Shown piece after piece: positions 37,386 through 44,507 of a DNA stretch of 64,000 nt. Location of the stretch: contig JADKJR010000012.1 in assembly GCA_016720925.1 (NCBI GenBank), forward strand, positions 56,768-120,767, given 5' to 3'. The DNA is from Betaproteobacteria bacterium (lineage in GTDB: Bacteria > Pseudomonadota > Gammaproteobacteria > Burkholderiales > Usitatibacteraceae). Both the position numbers and the translations under genes were made by a program. The notes beneath the pieces are model-generated. The model had not been told where the DNA came from, did no database searches, and saw only the letters and a list, made by a program, of their open reading frames with translations. The stretch's first letter is position 1; each line of letters begins with the position of its first letter.

Positions 37386-38372
37386 TCAACGGTAAGTTTC
37401 TTCCAGTTCAGCAAGCAACGCCGCCAGTTGATCGAGCGGAAACAACTCGATTCCCGCCGCGATCGCGCGACCGCCACCGTTGGCAAACCGGGTGGCCACT
37501 TTCCCGGCATCCCTGGGCTTCGAGGCGGGCGCACGAATACTGACCGTCGCCGTGCCGCGGACATTTGTGGTGAGGACCGCATGCGCTCGATCCGGGAAGG
37601 CATGCACAAGGTGGTTGGCAAACGCGCCACTGACTCTGCGCGCCCAGGACTCGTTGGGCATCAGGAAAATGGAGGCAACATCGCTTGCGCCGAATGCATT
37701 GACGGCGAGCGCCTTTGCCATGTCACTCTCATAGCCGGTTTTCAGGCGGGAAAGCACATCTTCATGCTCAATGAAATCAAACGGGCTCGCGTAAGGCGCA
37801 AGCAGGACAGCAAGCGTTGCGGGCGGGTAGTGCAGGTCTTCGACGGATTCTCCATAGGCGTTGTAGTTAATGCATTCACCAAGCAGCCGGAGCTGCGCTT
37901 CCTGCGCCGGCAGAAGGTTGGCATCCCGCGACAACCGTCGTGCGACCGCGGACAGGTTGTCACCGAAGGCGGCTGCGATCGCCCAGAGCCGGTGCGCGCC
38001 GTTGCAATGCCGATCAACCAGCAAACTGGTACAAGTGTCCGGCCTCTCGTCGATGCAAGCGGTCAAATGCGGATGCGGCCGCAGGCAGCTCGCGCGATGA
38101 TGATCGAAATAAGTGATCCGCGCGCCGGTCGCGAGTAACGCGTCAACCGCGATCGCGTTGCGGTCATAGGAGATGTCGAATACCTGTATGTTGTCCTCGC
38201 ATTGCACGGACTGCGTTTTCACGACGTGTCCCAGCAAAGCAATGTCGCGTTTGACGCCGCTGATCAGCGTCGCCTGTTCAAGTGCGACAGGATAAGTCAG
38301 GCGAAATTGATGGCGTGCGAGTAGCCCGTCGGCATCGCCGTTGAATACATCGATCGTGTTCTTATGGGGCAT
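37386..38372 (-). CDS. DHH family phosphoesterase
   Basis: A 328-residue protein of the DHH superfamily. The DHH motif is YFDHHRA, with further metal-binding segments IDVFNGDADGL and VFDISYDRN. The C-terminal DHHA1-type motif GGGRAIAAGIELF binds substrate in the family. Members include nano-RNases, phosphatases and exopolyphosphatase-like proteins; the substrate here is unknown. It is on its own, in the same direction as thyA but separated from it by a small mobile element. Confidence 0.88.
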   Translation of the reverse strand: MPHKNTIDVFNGDADGLLARHQFRLTYPVALEQATLISGVKRDIALLGHVVKTQSVQCEDNIQVFDISYDRNAIAVDALLATGARITYFDHHRASCLRPHPHLTACIDERPDTCTSLLVDRHCNGAHRLWAIAAAFGDNLSAVARRLSRDANLLPAQEAQLRLLGECINYNAYGESVEDLHYPPATLAVLLAPYASPFDFIEHEDVLSRLKTGYESDMAKALAVNAFGASDVASIFLMPNESWARRVSGAFANHLVHAFPDRAHAVLTTNVRGTATVSIRAPASKPRDAGKVATRFANGGGRAIAAGIELFPLDQLAALLAELEETYR

Positions 38373-38584
38373 TGGATTGATGCGCTACCCGAGGCAGCCA
38401 ATTCCTGAAGCTTAGAGTTTCCCAGTCCGCATCTGGCAATGCGGCGGCGGTTTTGGCCATTGCAGGCAGGATTGAATTGCGTGCGACCCAACGTGCGTTT
38501 ACTGCTGTCGGGCGGGTACCTGATCGACACGGGAAGCGGGGTTCATTCGCTCCGCCGACAAGCGCGGAGCGATGCGCTCACCGA

Positions 38585-39835
38585 TCAGGTTTTGCCGTTT
38601 TTCTGCGTGAAGATAATCCACAGGCGCGCGAGGTCAGCAACGCCGTCTGTGCCTTGTACAGTTTTCAGCGTCTGAATACCCTTGGCCTTTTGGCCTAGCT
38701 GAATCTGCGCGAGTCCCAGATGAAGCTTGGCATCTTCGGGTCGGCGCAGGCCGCCTTTCTTGATTCCCGCTTCCATCAAACTGATGCCCCTGGCTGCCTG
38801 GCCAGTTGCAACAAGCTTTTCTCCGAGAACAACCAGGCTATTGCCGTCCTTTGCCGCGCTTGCGTCGGTTTCATCCTGCGCGCTAATCGCTGTTTTCTGT
38901 GCCTCGGCAATTTTCTTGTTGGCCAGGTCACGCAAGCGCTTGTGGCGATCGGCTTCAGCGCCCTTGCCGAGCGCACCATTGGCGAAGCCATCATCGATGG
39001 CCTTCTTGCCTTCCACGGCGTTGCCGGCTTGAATGGCGAGCTGCGCCATTTCCATGTAATCGGTGGTGGAAGCCAGGTTGCCGGTGGCGAGCTGCAGGCG
39101 ATAGACATCCAGCGCCAGACGATCCGAAAATCCCGGCTTCTTCTGCACGCCGGAAATAACGTTTGCCCACAGACTCTTCTTCGGATAATAGTTGAGCAGC
39201 TTCTCGATCGTCGCCGCGTAGCCGGAATTGTTCTTCTGCCGCAGATAGCTATTGGCCAGCAATTGCAGCTTTTCCTCGGACGGCGTGCGACCTGCCTTCT
39301 CATCGGCCTCGACATCGTTCAGCGATTCCTTGGCCGACGCGGCGAAATCGCCGCTCTGGAAATACGACTGAATCATCAAGGTGCGGACCTGGCCGCCGGT
39401 ACCGCCTTCCTTGAAGTAACGCGTGCCCCATTTGACGGCGGACGCAAAGTCCCTTGAATTGTAGTAATTGGTGGCGAGCGCTTCAATGATCTTGAGTTGA
39501 TCGGCCTGGGGAGCTTTGCCCGAAGCAACCACCGCTTCATAGGCCTTGATGGCGGTATCGCCCTCCTTCGCCCCGGTGGCGGCCGAGGCACGCATGCGCT
39601 CGACCATGTAGGTTTCATACGGCGTCTTGGCCGATACCGCGTCGGCTTCGCGCACTTTCGCCAGCGCATCCCTGAATTTGTTGGCCTTCATCAAATCCTG
39701 TGCCGCCTGCAACGGTGTGCCGACTTCGGGGCGCACCTTTTCCTGTGCATAACCATTCGGGATGACGGCCGCGAGAAGGCCAGCCAGAACAGCGGCGCGT
39801 ACGATCGCTCGCAGGATCAGATTGGATCGATTCAT
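38585..39835 (-). CDS. Periplasmic TPR-like protein of the TonB locus
   Basis: A 416-residue exported protein. A signal peptide covers about residues 1-30 (LAGLLAAVIPNGYAQ). The rest is helical with degenerate tetratricopeptide repeats, for example NKFRDALAKVREADAVSAK and NYYNSRDFASAVKWGTRYFKEG. It follows two exbD genes, exbB and tonB in the same direction and may be cotranscribed, so it could couple the TonB motor to the envelope or bind cargo. No enzyme motif is visible. GGAG lies upstream of the ATG. Confidence 0.8.
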   Translation of the reverse strand: MNRSNLILRAIVRAAVLAGLLAAVIPNGYAQEKVRPEVGTPLQAAQDLMKANKFRDALAKVREADAVSAKTPYETYMVERMRASAATGAKEGDTAIKAYEAVVASGKAPQADQLKIIEALATNYYNSRDFASAVKWGTRYFKEGGTGGQVRTLMIQSYFQSGDFAASAKESLNDVEADEKAGRTPSEEKLQLLANSYLRQKNNSGYAATIEKLLNYYPKKSLWANVISGVQKKPGFSDRLALDVYRLQLATGNLASTTDYMEMAQLAIQAGNAVEGKKAIDDGFANGALGKGAEADRHKRLRDLANKKIAEAQKTAISAQDETDASAAKDGNSLVVLGEKLVATGQAARGISLMEAGIKKGGLRRPEDAKLHLGLAQIQLGQKAKGIQTLKTVQGTDGVADLARLWIIFTQKNGKT

Positions 39836-39896
39836 GGATATTTGCTCCGGGGAAAAATGCGAAACGCGGCCTCAGCCGCGTTTCACCAAATCAGAA

Positions 39897-40328
39897 TTAC
39901 TTGACGAACTGTTCGTTACCGACAATACCGAGCTTGGTGATACCCAACCGCTGTGCGGAGGCCATTACCATGGCGACATCCTTGTATTGCGCCAGCTTGT
40001 TGGGCCGCAGGTGCACCTCCGGTTGAACCGATTCGGAGGCGGCCGATAACAGGCGTGTTTCGAGCGCGTTGCGGTCTGAAATGATTTCGCCGTTCCACAT
40101 GACCGTGCCGTCAAAGTCGACGTCGATCTGTACCACAATCGGCTGGACCAGCGGCGGCGGCGGATTGCCCACTGGCATGTTCAGCTTGACCGCATGCGTC
40201 TGGATCGGAATGGTGATGATCAACATGATGATCAGGACCAGCATCACGTCGATCAACGGCGTGGTGTTCATCTCGATCATGACTTCCGGTTCCTTGGAGC
40301 CGTCGCCCGAGCCTACGCTCATGCTCAT
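39897..40328 (-). CDS. exbD: ExbD/TolR family energy-transducing protein, first paralogue
   Basis: A 143-residue inner-membrane protein with one helix (about residues 24-42) that holds the proton-path Asp in the motif MNTTPLIDVMLVLIIMLIIT. The C-terminal periplasmic domain ends IVGNEQFVK. Together with ExbB it uses the proton gradient to drive TonB. A clear GGAAAC site precedes the ATG. It is separated from the other exbD by 30 bp. Confidence 0.92.
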   Translation of the reverse strand: MSMSVGSGDGSKEPEVMIEMNTTPLIDVMLVLIIMLIITIPIQTHAVKLNMPVGNPPPPLVQPIVVQIDVDFDGTVMWNGEIISDRNALETRLLSAASESVQPEVHLRPNKLAQYKDVAMVMASAQRLGITKLGIVGNEQFVK

Positions 40329-40358
40329 GACTGTTTCCTTTCAAAATGCTGGTTCATC

Positions 40359-40796
40359 CTAGCCTCCCACCACGAAATTGGGCGGCGGTTCGGTGATAAA
40401 CCCGATCTTCATGATGCTGGCGCGCTGGCAGGTATAGACGACCTTGCCGATCGACTCGTAGCGCGCGTCCAGGTCACCGCGAATGTGCACTTCCGGCTGC
40501 GGCACGACCACCGCGACCACCTTGAGCCGATCAAACAGGGCGTCGGTATCCGGCACCAATTGCTGGTTCCAGAAGATGTCACCATCCTTGTTGACCGAGA
40601 TCAGGATGTTCTCCGGCTTGGTCTGCGTCGGCAGATTGCGCTCTTTCGGCAGTTCCACGGCGACGTTCTGGATGATCGCCGGAATGGTGATCAGGAAGAT
40701 GATCAGCAACACCAGCATCACGTCGACCAGCGGCGTGGTGTTGATGGCGGAGATGACTTCATCTTCGCCGCTGTCCGACCCTACGTTCATTCCCAT
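40359..40796 (-). CDS. exbD: ExbD/TolR family energy-transducing protein, second paralogue
   Basis: A 145-residue paralogue of the neighbouring exbD. The helix motif is INTTPLVDVMLVLLIIFLIT with the same Asp. The periplasmic part differs clearly (LPKERNLPTQTKPENIL). Two tandem exbD genes are frequent in TonB systems of Xanthomonas and related groups, where one is needed only for some substrates. GAGGA precedes the ATG. Confidence 0.92.
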   Translation of the reverse strand: MGMNVGSDSGEDEVISAINTTPLVDVMLVLLIIFLITIPAIIQNVAVELPKERNLPTQTKPENILISVNKDGDIFWNQQLVPDTDALFDRLKVVAVVVPQPEVHIRGDLDARYESIGKVVYTCQRASIMKIGFITEPPPNFVVGG

Positions 40797-40835
40797 AATG
40801 GGTTCCTCATGCTCGGGTTACGGGGTGCCGTCGAA

Positions 40836-41708
40836 TTATTTCTTTTTGCCGCCACCGCTCATGAGCACGGAATGCAGGTCGGCACTGAAGGCGCGCACTT
40901 TTTCCATGGAGACCTTGTTGCGGCGAATCAGCCAGTTATACGACAACACTGCCGGTACCGCCACGGCCAGACCGAAGGCGGTCATGATCAGCGCTTCACC
41001 GACCGGACCGGCCACCTTGTCAATGGAGGCTTGACCGGCGATACCGATGGCGGTCAGCGCGTGGTAGATGCCCCACACGGTACCGAACAGACCGACGAAC
41101 GGGGCAGTCGAGCCAACGGTTGCCAGGAAGGCCAAGCCGTCCTGCAGGCGATTGTTGACGTTATCGGTGGAACGTTGGATGGACATCGTCACCCACTCGT
41201 TCAGGTCGACACCGGCCATCAGTCCGCTGTGGTGGTCGCTGGCTTTCAGGCCGCTTTCGGCGATGAAACGGAAGGCGCTGGCTTCACCAAGCGTGGCAAC
41301 ACCCTGCTGAAGCGATCCGGCGGCCCAGAATTCGTCGCCGGCGCCCTTTGCGTCTTTCATCAGTTTGAACTGTTCAAACAACTTGACGATGAGGATGTAC
41401 CAACTGCCCATCGACATGATGCCAAGGATGATCAGCGTCGCCTTGGTAACGAAGTCGCCGTCTCTCCACATGGCTTCCAGTCCGTAGGGATTGGTGACCA
41501 TTTCCTTGGCAACCGTCGGGGCGGCAACCGGTGCGGACTTGGCGGCCTCTGCTGCCGGTGCGGCATCCGCGGCGGGTTTGGCAGGATCCGCAGCAGGCGC
41601 CTGCGCGAACGACTGAGTGGACTGCAGGGATACGATGGCTGCGGCGAACGGGGTCGCGGCCATCACGACGGCGACCAGCAGCGCGGGGATACGGTTGATT
41701 AAATTCAT
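40836..41708 (-). CDS. exbB: ExbB/MotA/TolQ family proton channel
   Basis: A 290-residue protein. It has a signal-peptide-like N-terminus and an Ala/Pro-rich periplasmic stretch (about residues 35-70), an extension seen in betaproteobacterial and pseudomonad ExbB. Three membrane helices follow, with the family motif TVWGIYHALTAIG and the VGPVGEALIMTAFGLAVAVPAV segment that lines the channel. GGAGG precedes the ATG. It sits between tonB and the two exbD genes. Confidence 0.93.
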   Translation of the reverse strand: MNLINRIPALLVAVVMAATPFAAAIVSLQSTQSFAQAPAADPAKPAADAAPAAEAAKSAPVAAPTVAKEMVTNPYGLEAMWRDGDFVTKATLIILGIMSMGSWYILIVKLFEQFKLMKDAKGAGDEFWAAGSLQQGVATLGEASAFRFIAESGLKASDHHSGLMAGVDLNEWVTMSIQRSTDNVNNRLQDGLAFLATVGSTAPFVGLFGTVWGIYHALTAIGIAGQASIDKVAGPVGEALIMTAFGLAVAVPAVLSYNWLIRRNKVSMEKVRAFSADLHSVLMSGGGKKK

Positions 41709-41758
41709 GTTGCCTCCACTAAAAAGTTTATTGACTTGATTTTATGCTGACAAGCTTG

Positions 41759-41792
41759 GTGTCCCGCCTGCGGTTGCCAGCCGGTGGGACAC
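41759..41792 (-). terminator. Hairpin between tonB and exbB
   Basis: GTGTCCCGCC and GGTGGGACAC pair in a 10-bp stem with one mismatch. There is no clear T run, so it may be a processing or partial-termination structure that lowers exbB relative to tonB. Confidence 0.4.
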
Positions 41793-41808
41793 GCATTCCA
41801 ATATTGGT

Positions 41809-42444
41809 TCAGTCCGTTAACTTGAATGAGAACGGTACTTGCACCCGCACTTCTCTTCCCTGGCCGTTGCACTTGAACTGGCGCACGGCGTTCACCGAGA
41901 CGCTGTTGAAAACGCGATTGCTTGAAGACTTGACGTCGACGTCCTTGATTTCGCCGTTGATCGCGACGGTGAATTCCACCAGTACATCACCCTGAATGCC
42001 GTCTTTGCGGGCGGCGGGTGGGTATTTGATCTCAGTGCGAATCAATTGCGAGTTCGGGCAGGCCACCCCTACGCTCGGCGGCGCAGGCGGCGCGGCCACG
42101 ACGGCGGCCGGCTTCGGTGGCGCGTAGACGGGGGGCGCCACTGCGGTGCGATTGGAGATCACCGGCGCCTGAATGGCGGGCGCGGAAATCTGTACCTCCG
42201 GCGGCGGCACGAAGGTCGGCATGACTTGCACCATCTTGGGCGGCGGCGGCGGCGGGGTGTCGGGAGGCGGCGGTTTCTTGACCTCTTCGATGATCTTGGT
42301 TTCCAGCGGCGCCTTGATCACTTCGATGGCCTTGCGAGCCAGCCCTGTCATCAGGGCGTAAACGACGAGCACATGCATAATGATTACCACCGTTATGCCG
42401 GTAACATGCTTGCCAGGCTGGCGCTGTTGTTGCGCGTAATCCAT
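41809..42444 (-). CDS. tonB: TonB energy transducer
   Basis: A 211-residue protein with one N-terminal membrane helix (about residues 16-35), a Pro-rich periplasmic spacer (KKPPPPDTPPPPPP) and a C-terminal TonB domain (IKYPPAARKDGIQGDVLVEF and GREVRVQVPFSFKL). It carries energy from ExbB/ExbD to outer-membrane receptors. A strong GGAGGGG ribosome site fixes the start. It heads the tonB-exbB-exbD-exbD-TPR unit. Confidence 0.94.
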   Translation of the reverse strand: MDYAQQQRQPGKHVTGITVVIIMHVLVVYALMTGLARKAIEVIKAPLETKIIEEVKKPPPPDTPPPPPPKMVQVMPTFVPPPEVQISAPAIQAPVISNRTAVAPPVYAPPKPAAVVAAPPAPPSVGVACPNSQLIRTEIKYPPAARKDGIQGDVLVEFTVAINGEIKDVDVKSSSNRVFNSVSVNAVRQFKCNGQGREVRVQVPFSFKLTD

Positions 42445-42986
42445 TGATTCCCCTCCGTTGGTCACTCGCTTCTTGGGCGAGAGTTAGGGCTGCTAAAAAA
42501 CAACGCGAATTCTATCCTTTTATTCGGAGAAACGCATCATGGGTATTGAATTTGACACAATCCAGCGTTAGCCGCCAGCCATTTTGCCACGTGTCCGCAG
42601 TTTGAACATTGGCTGGCATGACATACCTGCATTGCAGGCGCGGCGCATAGATGCTGGGAATGTGGCTGTGACAATACTCAATGAATTGTGCCGCACATTA
42701 CAATTATGCATCACCAAAGCGAATCCATGAGCGATCTGCGAAATCTTAAATGCGAGGCCACAAAATTGACATGACAATTTCCATGCAGATTATTCCCGCC
42801 CATGCGGGCGCAGTCGTCCGCGCGGATGTTCGCCTGGACGATGGCAGGCTTCGAGCGGTGCTGCATTGAATTCGCGGGTCGCACACGCGATTTCGGTCGT
42901 GGAGCGTCGCGCGCGTTCGAAATTACGTATTGTTTGCAATCGAGCATGCAAGGTACCCCCACAAATCCAAGAAATGGAATCAGCCC
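42445..42986. other. Divergent region between tonB and the AspH-like gene
   Basis: Regulatory space for two divergent units. Long open frames here are antisense shadows. I saw no convincing Fur box or other operator, and no stable terminator. A hairpin-like CCCGCCCATGCGGGC lies at 42796-42810. Confidence 0.45.
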
Positions 42987-44282
42987 ATGCAAGAAGATCC
43001 GGTCGATAAACGTGCGGTAGCCGCACTCGAAGCTGAAGCGGTAGGGCGCATGCGCGCTGGCCGGGAGCGTGAGGCAGTCGATTCCTGGGGGCGCCTGCTT
43101 CAACACGATCCCAATCATCTGCGTGCCCTGACTGCGCTCGGTCAACATTCGTTTCGAAAGGGGGAGTGGCAGCCCGCTCGCGTGGCATTCCAGCGTGTTG
43201 TCGACGTAAGCGGCGCCGATCCGCAACAGTGGGTGAATCTGGCGCTGGTGTGCCAGCGCATGGGAGATGAGCCCGGCGAAGAAAACGCTGTTCAGGGCGC
43301 GCTTGCCTGCGAACCCAACGACCTGCTCGCGCTCATCATGCGGGCAAATCTTTTCGAGCGCCAAGGCAAGATGCACAAAGCTGCTCGCGCGTACGGTACC
43401 GCCGCGATCGTGGCACCAGCAATGGATAACTTGCATCCGGACCTCAAGCCCGCGCTCGCACATGCGATTGAATACAGGGAAAAATATGATCGTGAATTTG
43501 CTGCATTCATGGACCAGTACTTGAATGGTCACTATCAGGCGAGGGCGGGCGAAAATCTGAAAAGATTTCGCGATTCGGTCGACATCATGCTGGGTCGCAA
43601 GCGCCGCTATGATTCGCAGTCAGCGATTTATCACTATCCGCAGCTGGCCCCCATCGACTTTTTTGAGCGCGCCGATTTTCCGTGGCTCGATGCATTCGAG
43701 GCGGCCACCGACGACATCCGCCAAGAGTTCATGGGGGTACTCGGTTCGGAACAAGGATTCGAGCCCTACATCAGTTATCCCAATGATGTGCCGGTCAATC
43801 AGTGGGCGGAACTGAATAATTCACCGCAATGGAGTGCGTTCCACCTATTTAAAATGGGGCGAAAGGTCGAGGCAAACGCCGCAAAATGTCCCGTAACGAT
43901 GAGCCTTCTCGCGTCCGCGCCGGCACCTGATCAACCCGGGCGCACGCCGGCCGCGATGTTTTCGCTTCTCAAGCCGCACACAAAAATCCCCCCGCACGTG
44001 GGCGTGTCAAACGTTCGCGTGGTCACGCATTTGCCACTGATCATCCCGGAGAGCTGTGGATTTCGCGTCGGCAACGAAACCCGCGAATGGGTGCCCGGCA
44101 AAGCCTGGGTATTCGACGATACGATCAATCACGAGGCGTGGAACGATAGCGACAAATTGCGGGTTGTATTGATTTTCGATATCTGGCACCCACACCTTAC
44201 GCCGCCGGAACGAGCAATGATCACGGCGATGACAGATGGCATCAACGCCTTTTCCAAAGAGGAGGGCGGCTTCGATCTTTAG
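42987..44282 (+). CDS. TPR and aspartyl/asparaginyl beta-hydroxylase-like dioxygenase
   Basis: A 431-residue protein. Residues about 5-160 are tetratricopeptide repeats (WGRLLQHDPNHLRALTALGQ). The C-terminal 180 residues match the AspH family of Fe(II)/2-oxoglutarate oxygenases. His337 in PPHVG and His382 in NHEAWN bind iron, and Arg392 binds 2-oxoglutarate. As in AspH, the usual third ligand is replaced by Gly (HVG). The spacing of these residues is that of human AspH within one residue. Such proteins occur next to TonB-dependent receptors in Caulobacter and Xanthomonas relatives. The hydroxylated target is unknown; the start was set at MQEDPVDKRAV. Confidence 0.85.
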   Translation: MQEDPVDKRAVAALEAEAVGRMRAGREREAVDSWGRLLQHDPNHLRALTALGQHSFRKGEWQPARVAFQRVVDVSGADPQQWVNLALVCQRMGDEPGEENAVQGALACEPNDLLALIMRANLFERQGKMHKAARAYGTAAIVAPAMDNLHPDLKPALAHAIEYREKYDREFAAFMDQYLNGHYQARAGENLKRFRDSVDIMLGRKRRYDSQSAIYHYPQLAPIDFFERADFPWLDAFEAATDDIRQEFMGVLGSEQGFEPYISYPNDVPVNQWAELNNSPQWSAFHLFKMGRKVEANAAKCPVTMSLLASAPAPDQPGRTPAAMFSLLKPHTKIPPHVGVSNVRVVTHLPLIIPESCGFRVGNETREWVPGKAWVFDDTINHEAWNDSDKLRVVLIFDIWHPHLTPPERAMITAMTDGINAFSKEEGGFDL

Positions 44283-44359
44283 CGAGCGATATCTTCTCGT
44301 CCGCGTTTAATTTGCGACGTAATCCACGGGACGCGATCACGCTACGCTTGAGCCGAACG

Positions 44360-44425
44360 CAAAGAACGCCATTTGGCGCGGTGTTTGAGGCAAAAGACCG
44401 CTGAGAGCCGCGCCGGTGCTGGGTT
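44360..44425. repeat. Dispersed palindromic repeat, copy 6
   Basis: A diverged copy of about 66 bp; right arm GCCGCGCCGGTGCTGGGTTT, left arm AAAGAACGCCATTTGGCGCG. It lies between the convergent AspH-like gene and the first receptor gene. Confidence 0.7.
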
Positions 44426-44451
44426 TCTTAATTGAACATGGATTTGCGGGC

Positions 44452-44482
44452 AAAAAAAACGGCGAGCCTGAGCTCGCCGTTT
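44452..44482 (-). terminator. Terminator of the first TonB-dependent receptor
   Basis: On the minus strand AACGGCGAGC, loop TCAG, GCTCGCCGTT is followed by a run of eight T. A strong rho-independent terminator 26 bp after the receptor stop. Confidence 0.9.
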
Positions 44483-44507
44483 AAGTTGAAACTACCTTCG
44501 TGCCAGA

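Noticed and set aside
40194..41702. A 502-codon open frame opposite exbD-exbD-exbB
   Set aside because: It spans three well-supported genes and their gaps on the other strand, and its His/Asp/Gly-rich content is typical of an antisense reading.
42711..43532. A 273-codon minus-strand frame over the AspH-like start
   Set aside because: It covers the TPR coding region in antisense and has no recognisable domain.
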